From positions 6,704,001 to 6,768,000 of the forward strand of contig NC_091671.1 in the NCBI RefSeq assembly GCF_042453785.1: a stretch of 64,000 bases of DNA. Direction: 5' to 3'. The stretch is from Malus domestica (taxonomy: Eukaryota; Streptophyta; Magnoliopsida; Rosales; Rosaceae). Shown piece after piece: positions 58,216 to 64,000 of the stretch. Every line of letters begins with the position of its first letter. The first letter of the stretch is position 1. The notes below the pieces were generated by a model that was not told the DNA's origin, did not search any database, and was given only the letters and a program-made list of their open reading frames with translations. Both the position numbers and the translations under genes were made by a program.

Positions 58216-59742
58216 CTACAAGACATTCTTCGGCAGAGATTGTGAGTTGTTGCCTGGCCTGCCCTTTCCCGATTCGCTCCTCCGATAGCTCCTCAGCGGC
58301 GTCAAGTAAAACCGCAGCAACCCGTGATCAAGATTGCTTGGTGAATACCGAGCACTCTTGTTTCTCTGCAGAGTCTTCACTTCATTGCATTTGTTTTCCG
58401 CCCCAACACCATTCACATTGCTAAACAAGCCAACCATTTTGCACTGGTTGCGGCAGCTGACGCTGTAACTCCGAATCAGCTTCTGACTCACGGACGCGTT
58501 GGCTTCTTCTCCATTGGCAACCATCCTCAGCTTTTGCCAAGAATCCGTGGATTCTTCATCCACGCATTTCTTCTCGCTTCTCCTCTGCATCAAACCCCAA
58601 AAACTCCACTTCTTGTGCCGCCTATTCAGCTTTTGGTGGTCAACATCAACCCCATTGGTTGATTCCGAAGTGGCATTTTTACAAACAGGTTCACTGCAAA
58701 TCCCAACGCCGCCGCGGCCCTCTTCCGCACGCTCATCATATTCAACAGGTTTCAACTTCGAATTCGAACCCATCGAACTCATCAATTCCTTCTCTGTAAT
58801 CAGCAGCTTGGCCCCATAGAACAACTCTGAAGAGGCAGGGGAGACTCTGGCATTTGATCCCAACTTCAGCTCGTCAACCTCCGCAGCCAAGGATCGATCG
58901 AAACTCGGCCGTTCGAAGCTCCGCCGCCGCTGCGAATTGTAATAGTCTTTGGTCTGAGCTGACCCGCCTGGACTCCGCTCCCAGTTTTCTTCCACAACCG
59001 AAACCATCCGGGTCAGCCTCGGCTGGGCGGCTCTCGGACCCAAATACCCGTCCCAAGAAGCCCGAGGCTCGTCCATTGACATTCGACCCGGATCCGGATC
59101 AGTATCGCACGATCTTCTCCCCAATGCGTACTCTCCAACCTCCGACTGGGTCTCCCGCCGCTTCTCCGCTACGAAACCCTCGTTCTCAACCTTCTTCATC
59201 TTCTGCTTCCGCCGCCATTGCCTCACCTTCCTGCACAAAACCGACGTCGTTCCCCAAAATGTCCCTGCAATGTCCTTCAAATCCCTACCCGCACCCTTCT
59301 TCTTCTCCCATTCCAGATCTATCAACTCCTTCATCGTCTTGAACTCCGCATCCGCATCCAAATCCAAAACATTACCTTCGTCTCCACCTTCGTTCTTCTC
59401 CTCATCTCTCACTTCGACATCGAACTTTCTCGGCACTCCCTTGCGGTCGTCGTCGATGTTGAAGAGCTCGGACAGAGTGTTCCGGGCCCTTACATCGCAG
59501 GACTTGCGCCGGGTCGGGTCAAGTGCGTTTTCCGACGACGATTCGGGTCTCGTTCCGGCACACGACTTGCATCTCCGGAGCTCAGACCCGGAATGGGGGT
59601 TCTGAGTCGGGGGTTCATGGTGAGCGGCGGCGGCGGAGTCGAGGCCTGCGAGGCGTTCGCTTAGGCAGGGGGCGCAGAATCCGGTGATGGGTTTGGTAGG
59701 GTGACGGTGACAGGTGGATAGGCGGTGAGTTTGGGGTTTCAT
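58216..59742 (-). CDS. OPL: OCTOPUS-like protein (DUF740 / UPF0503 family), 508 aa, intronless
   Basis: A single-exon gene. The start was chosen at ATG 59742 because MKPQTHRLSTCHRHPTKP opens the conserved N-terminal Cys/His-containing block (TCHRHP..ITGFCAPCLSERLAGLD) of this family; upstream in-frame sequence is low-complexity. Further conserved parts are RRKSCDVRARNTLSELF, MKELIDLEWEKKK, DIAGTFWGTTSVLCRKVRQW, RPSFDRSLAAEVDELKLG, KWSFWGLMQRRSEKK and the C-terminal HGLLRFYLTPLRSYRRSES. OCTOPUS (At3g09070) is a polar plasma-membrane-associated protein promoting phloem differentiation, and paralogues are OPL proteins. Which member this represents is not decided; at 508 aa it is shorter than the ~680 aa I recall for OPS. 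It converges with the unknown 164-aa gene upstream. Confidence 0.88.
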   Translation of the reverse strand: MKPQTHRLSTCHRHPTKPITGFCAPCLSERLAGLDSAAAAHHEPPTQNPHSGSELRRCKSCAGTRPESSSENALDPTRRKSCDVRARNTLSELFNIDDDRKGVPRKFDVEVRDEEKNEGGDEGNVLDLDADAEFKTMKELIDLEWEKKKGAGRDLKDIAGTFWGTTSVLCRKVRQWRRKQKMKKVENEGFVAEKRRETQSEVGEYALGRRSCDTDPDPGRMSMDEPRASWDGYLGPRAAQPRLTRMVSVVEENWERSPGGSAQTKDYYNSQRRRSFERPSFDRSLAAEVDELKLGSNARVSPASSELFYGAKLLITEKELMSSMGSNSKLKPVEYDERAEEGRGGVGICSEPVCKNATSESTNGVDVDHQKLNRRHKKWSFWGLMQRRSEKKCVDEESTDSWQKLRMVANGEEANASVSQKLIRSYSVSCRNQCKMVGLFSNVNGVGAENKCNEVKTLQRNKSARYSPSNLDHGLLRFYLTPLRSYRRSESGKGRPGNNSQSLPKNVL

Positions 59743-61145
59743 TGCTCTTCTAGAGTTGGAGGAGGAGGGCGGAGGCGGTGGTAGCTGAGAGTGCGTGCAT
59801 GGCAGAAGAAGGAAGTGGTGTGTCAGTAAGAGAGGCGGTGAAGTTGAGAAAGGAAAGGGAAATTGGAAAAAAAATGGAAACACCGGATAAATCCCCTTTT
59901 TGGGATTTTATGGTATCCATGAATCATTTTTTATTTTATTTTTATTTTTCTAAGCAATTAGCATGGAGATGCAGGAGTCACAGAGGAGGAAGAATCCTAT
60001 GCGTATAGGAATTTATGGCAATTTTAGCAGCATGCATATAATAAAATGTTATTTATGTTGTAGGGCCTATTTATTTTTATTTTTTTAAAAGGATTCGAAC
60101 GTTGTTTTGTCACGATAATCTATCTTTTTGGTCTGAAAAGACTCATATAGGAATTTCAGTCTACCCTTGATCATCATATAATGATTCATCAACGTCAGAA
60201 ATCGAATTCAAAATGTGTCGTCTGAAATACGGATCAAGATATGTTGATATCCCAATTACATTCACACATTGACATATTTTAGTTAGTACATGCATTAACT
60301 TATCACAATTATGTAAACGGCTGAACAACGGAGCCTAATGTTCCTCTCGATCTAAATTATTAGAATAGTCAATAGAAGCTGAAATATAAGTTACCACTGA
60401 GTAGTTACAATGCTTGTTCACTAAACAAGATTTAGGTCCTCTTATTATCTTAATAACTTTTTAGTTCAAATATAAGTTATCTATTAAGAACAATGATGTG
60501 TAAAAAAATTGTGAAAACTTATTCCATCGAAAAAATGATTTCCGCATCCTCTTTTTATGTTCTCATGCACTCATTTCTTTATAGTCTTTGAATTGAATAA
60601 TCAACGGATATAAATAAAAGAAGAAGCATGGGAGCAAAAAATAATACTGTGGAAATTGTTTCTCTTTTCGGTAATCTCAGCTTCATATTTTTTTTTTTGT
60701 TGGATTGAATCGAACAATAATACATCAAATTATTTGGTATATAATAAATGAATTTGCGTAGAAGTTAAAACGTTTGCTAGTGCATGATTATCTTGTTGAA
60801 CTTGAAACTTCTTGATGAGTCTTGAGAACTTTGCTTGCGGTTGCAGCAGAAGAAGGGCGTGCATGTAAATATCAGTCAGTGTGAAGTAGAAGGAAACTTA
60901 CAGCTTTCCGGCCCACGGAAGGCCCAACATTAGTCGCACACTTTTCTTGGATTCTGGGTTTGTTAACGTAAACAAATGCAAAATCCAACCACTTCCTTGC
61001 GTTGCGGACGTGCACAAAATTTTTAGGTCAACTGCACTACGGACACCACCATTGACATCGAAATCCACAACTTATCTAGCATTCCCAAACCAATATGTGG
61101 TGGTAAGAAATAAGGAGTTCAAATCCTCCCAGGAGTATCATCGCT
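59743..61145. other. OCTOPUS-like upstream region and intergenic
   Basis: The first ~150 bp are the probable 5' leader and promoter of the OCTOPUS-like gene. The rest is AT-rich spacer with no supported gene. Confidence 0.5.
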
Positions 61146-61345
61146 GGATCATTTTTGTGAGGATGTTAAGAATCCTTCAATCACATTAGTTCATCGTATA
61201 TTGTATGATCATAAATCATTGTAAATATTTTTATTTAAAATTGAATATTAACAGTACTTGACAAAAATTGACCACACAATGTATGATAAACGGATGTGAT
61301 TAGAGGATTTCTGGGATCCTCACCGGTGAGGATCCTCTATCCAAA
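61146..61345. repeat. Fold-back MITE-like repeat, family A (copy 4)
   Basis: Contains GAGGAT...GGATCCTC inverted ends, 'agttcatcgtatattgtatgatc', and the core tttatttaaaattgaatatt, then 'gaccacacaatgtatgat', matching the unit 2 copy closely. It has a strong potential hairpin and no coding sequence. Confidence 0.7.
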
Positions 61346-61584
61346 TCCTTTGCACTCAAAATGTTTTACGTGTCACTCAATGAGGTAGGTTATAAAGATG
61401 TCACAAACGAAAACATTTGTGCACTTTCCTATAAACTATGATGTATGTTTATCATACACTTCATCATCTATTATGTGTCTTTTCACTGTAACCCTGATTA
61501 ACTTTCATATATTTTTTTGTTCTTTTCACTTAACCTGAATTAACTTTCATATTTCTTTTTTAACAAATAATATTATATACACTA

Positions 61585-61715
61585 AGAGGGAGGGGGAAAG
61601 GGGTGGCTTTAGCCTTACAAGGGGCTAGCAATAATGTGATTCAAATTCTCTTTTAGCGAGAATCAAACCTAAAACTTTTCACTTACAAGTGAAGATGAAT
61701 ACCACTAGGCTTTCA
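61585..61715 (-). mobile_element. tRNA-derived SINE-like repeat
   Basis: On the minus strand it opens GCCTAGTGGTATTCATC, resembling a Pol III A box, and about 45 bases on has GGTTTGATTCTCGC, resembling a B box. It then reads into 'attgctagccccttgtaagg'. I associate this pattern with Rosaceae SINEs, from memory. Ends and target duplication were not resolved. Confidence 0.5.
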
Positions 61716-62564
61716 TATTAAATGTTCATTTTTCAATTTTGAAAAATATTAACTAGAGTTAGGCAAAAGACATGTGGCAGATAATGAGGTGTATTGTGAG
61801 CATACATCATAATTCATGATGGTGGTAAAAATGCTCCCGATCACAGGAAGTTTTCGGTGCAGAAGATTTGAAGTTGAAAATAAGGTACCTAGAATCTTTG
61901 ATTGATTAATATATTAATTCTCGAAATACTTGCTCGATGTTTGTCTTTTTACATTTCGGTCACCTTCCAAAAAAGATGTACATAGAGATATCATCACCCG
62001 AGGCCACTTCAAGCATGCTCGATCTCCCTGTTTGCAATGCATGTACTGCACAACTTCTCAGACACGCACGTGCACGCACAGACCTCATTTTACTATATCA
62101 AATTGAAATAAGTATATGACCATCGTATATTTTATGAGAAAGCTGAGAGAAAAAAGAAGCCGACTAAATTTAACAAATCGATATAAAATTGGAAGGTAGT
62201 TGGGTGGGAACAATGTTGCTTGAGATCTTACTATGTTACTAAGTGATATTGTGTAATACTTAATTTAAACTGAATTTTTTTTAAAATTAGAAATACGTAT
62301 TCTGACGTAAGTTTATATTGTTGATATTTGATAGTTATTTTTTATATTATTTAGCATCAAGATGTCAATATAAGGATATTAATATGCGGTTGCATAAAGG
62401 GTTACTTTCGATCCGTTTGTATACGTTCCACCGTCTAATTTTAGTTGCCCTAAAAAACCCCACGTTGTGTAATGGCTACAGCAAATTTAGTAGCAGCTCC
62501 TGCTTTTATTACGTGTCCAATTTGTGTTTAAAATTTAGCAGCGAAGTAGTGTTCTGCTGTTTAA
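61716..62564. other. Intergenic, no feature recognised
   Basis: AT-rich, with no frame I can support. It ends at the TAA target repeat of the next MITE. Confidence 0.5.
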
Positions 62565-62794
62565 GAGCTCATTTGGACGTACTTTTAAAATGATTGAAAA
62601 CACTTTTTGTGAAAATGATTTTAAACCAATATTTAGTAAAAATACAAGTAAATTCTAGAAAAGTACTTAAATGCTTCCTGAAAGAAGCACATAACTGGTG
62701 TTTCTTACAGATAGCACTTTAAGTGCTTTTGAAACCCAAATTTTTTTCTTTGAAAACACTTTTAGTTATTTTAAAAATACATCTAAACGAGCGC
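62565..62794. mobile_element. 230-bp MITE-like element, family C (copy 2), TAA target duplication
   Basis: Ends GAGCTCATTTGGACG and the inverse of GCGCTCGTTTAGATG, with about 35 bp of inverted similarity including TTTTAAAAT. It is flanked by TAA on both sides (62562-62564 and 62795-62797). A 3-bp TAA target duplication fits PIF/Harbinger-type MITEs, although 3 bp is weak. The interior matches 36531-36757. It lies about 140 bp upstream of the thioesterase-like ATG and so sits in its promoter. Confidence 0.65.
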
Positions 62795-62934
62795 TAAACT
62801 CCCGAGTCATAAGCTTAGGAGGGCTTAAAAATAACCCAACTTTAGAAACGAATGGGCCCAGTCCAACCCAGGCCGTTACTTTGATCTCAACGTCTGCAGA
62901 GAAGGATCAGAATCAAGGCGCTGAAAAAGCCAGC

Positions 62935-63576
62935 ATGGAGAAGGCGAAGAAATCCTTGGAACTGACCCACGACGAGTCAGAGGCCGCGTCGCGACTCACC
63001 GTTACACCTCACCAAGCCGGCGCCGGGCCGAGCTTCTACGAGTATTACGCTCTTCGCGGCATCCGAGTCGACCGAGTCGAACCTGGACTCGTCGTCTGTT
63101 CTTTCAAGGTCCCTCCCCGCCTCACCGTAAGCCACAGAACCCCTCACTCGTTCGATCACAAGTCAAATTTTCCATAATTTTAATTGAAATTAACTTCTGT
63201 TACTGATTGGTATTGTTAGGAGCATCAAATTCCGCTAATTTAGATTGAAATTTAGCTAATTTAACTTAAAATTGAACTAATTTTACTTGTAGCTTAAGCT
63301 AATTTGACCTGGAATTTAGCTGATTTATATTGAATTTTAGTTGATTTAACTTGAATTTTAGCTGATTTGAGCTGTGAGCATGTGATCCAAAATTGGTTTG
63401 GCTTAAAGTTTGCAACTTTGGAATTTTGGTTGTAGGATAGAAGTGGAAGGTTGGCTAATGGTGCAATTGCAAACCTGGTCGATGAAGTGGGTGGCGCCGT
63501 TGTTCATGTTGAGGGTCTTCCTATGAACGTTTCAGTGGACATGTCCATCTCGTTTATGTCCACTCCCAAGCTTGAT
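62935..63576 (+). CDS. Hot-dog-fold thioesterase-like (4HBT superfamily, ACOT13-like), 5' exons only
   Basis: Exon 1 (62935-63126) encodes MEKAKKSLELTHDESEAAS... to CSFKVPPRLT. Exon 2 (63436-63576) encodes DRSGRLANGAIANLVDEVGGAVV...MNVSVDMSISFMSTPKLD and ends at LD|GTAAGC. Both junctions are GT-AG in phase 0. FYEYYALRGIRVDRVEPGLVVCSFKVP plus NGAIANLVDEVG and SVDMSISF follow the pattern of plant acyl-CoA thioesterase-like hot-dog proteins (ligand helix, then the strand with the VDMSISF core). Substrate is unknown. No further convincing exon appears before the window end, so the gene continues beyond 64000. Confidence 0.8.
63225..63385. repeat. Degenerate short tandem repeat in thioesterase intron 1
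   Basis: At least six imperfect units of about 20-24 bp on the theme 'tagctgatttaacttgaatt' fill most of the intron between exons 1 and 2. It is a minisatellite-like expansion with no other sign of function. Confidence 0.65.
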
Positions 63577-64000
63577 GTAAGCAAACCTTTTCACTCGAAT
63601 ATCCTGGTTTTGCTGTTTTTCGATTGGTCGTATCTGGATGTATGTGTTCAGTTTAGCATGCTTTCTTGAACCGAATGTCATCAATTGTTGCCACTGTTTG
63701 AAGTAATGCGCGTAAAAGGCTTAAATCAACTTGTTTTATATATAAGACCAACATTGCCAATTGAAACACGGTTTCAATTTGCCAGAAATATTCAGTTTCC
63801 TGGATTTGATTTCAGAGTTTGTCTACTACAATGCGAAGTAAGTAGGGCTAATTTGGGTTTCTGGTACTATTTTGTGTTTCCGTTTGGTTGGTTTTACCTT
63901 TCATGTCATGTGTGCGGTATACGATTTGTACTTGTCAATTTGACAGACTTTCTTGAATGTCATTTGTGTCGACAATGTTTGAGGTTATATGCGGAAGAAT
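63577..64000 (+). other. Thioesterase-like intron 2 (continues past window)
   Basis: Follows a good donor (GATGTAAGC). No acceptor plus open reading frame giving the expected C-terminal strands is visible before the window ends. Confidence 0.5.

Larger units (their letters stand above)
45138..59095 (+). repeat. Tandem segmental duplication, unit 2
   Basis: Direct repeat of unit 1, inflated from about 7 kb to about 14 kb by later insertions: plastid DNA, a Pack-MULE candidate with a solo LTR, a 157-bp LTR-like insert, a Copia element and a truncated SINE. The match to unit 1 ends within the OCTOPUS-like gene at about 59095, after which unit 2 continues into the intact 5' half. Confidence 0.88.

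Noticed and set aside
58854-59664. Long open frames on the plus strand across the OCTOPUS-like gene
   Set aside because: Antisense shadows of a GC-richer, Ser/Arg-rich single-exon gene on the minus strand.
59743-59883. N-terminal extension of the OCTOPUS-like frame upstream of 59742
   Set aside because: Low-complexity Phe/Pro/Leu stretch lacking family similarity; the conserved N-terminus begins at MKPQTH.
1-64000. CRISPR array, operon-like system, rRNA or phage-like module
   Set aside because: No regularly spaced identical repeats, no bacterial gene organisation and no rRNA words were seen; splice sites and families are those of a plant nuclear genome.

Overview
This is a plant nuclear window: split genes with canonical GT-AG introns, AT-rich spacers, LTR retrotransposons, MITEs, a plastid DNA insert and typical plant gene families. 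Several short repeat families look like ones I associate with apple and pear, so a woody Rosaceae (Malus/Pyrus type) is my best guess. That attribution is from memory and is inference. I see no CRISPR array, rRNA gene, convincing tRNA gene or gene-cluster-like 'system'. The interest lies in duplication history and nested insertions.

Layout. At 2.3-6.8 kb, minus strand, lies an intact six-exon laccase (557 aa) of the LAC4/10/11 type with a candidate miR397 target site. At 9.2-17.3 kb is a decayed Copia element, apparently interrupted by a 2.3-kb LTR-like insertion. At 18.1-19.2 kb, minus strand, is a two-exon UspA-domain gene (197 aa). Two 5' fragments of it flank the next gene, the first NPF8/PTR1-type peptide transporter (20.8-23.4 kb, plus strand, 575 aa). 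A 9.8-kb Tat-type Ty3/Gypsy element with matching LTRs and a GACCT target duplication fills 25.0-34.7 kb.

From 38.19 kb begins a direct tandem segmental duplication. Each unit carries an NPF8 transporter (582 aa, four exons), a two-exon conserved gene of unknown function (164 aa), and a convergent OCTOPUS-like (DUF740) gene. The unit 1/unit 2 junction at about 45.14 kb falls inside the OCTOPUS-like gene. Unit 1 therefore keeps only its 3' part, and unit 2 keeps the whole gene (508 aa, 58.2-59.7 kb). Unit 2 has since gathered a composite plastid insert (ycf1 + ndhB pieces), a Mutator-like element with ~330-bp inverted repeats that carries a DCAF1-like exon (a Pack-MULE candidate) and is itself split by a solo LTR, a 157-bp LTR-like insert in NPF intron 1, a 4.6-kb Copia element in NPF intron 2, and a 39-bp truncated SINE tail. 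Unit 1 supplies an empty site for most of these.

At 62.9 kb to the window edge is the start of a hot-dog-fold thioesterase-like gene. The genes do not form one pathway: laccase acts in wall lignification, NPF8 proteins in di/tripeptide uptake and OCTOPUS-like proteins in phloem differentiation. The window is best read as a transporter cluster growing by unequal duplication inside a transposon-rich neighbourhood.
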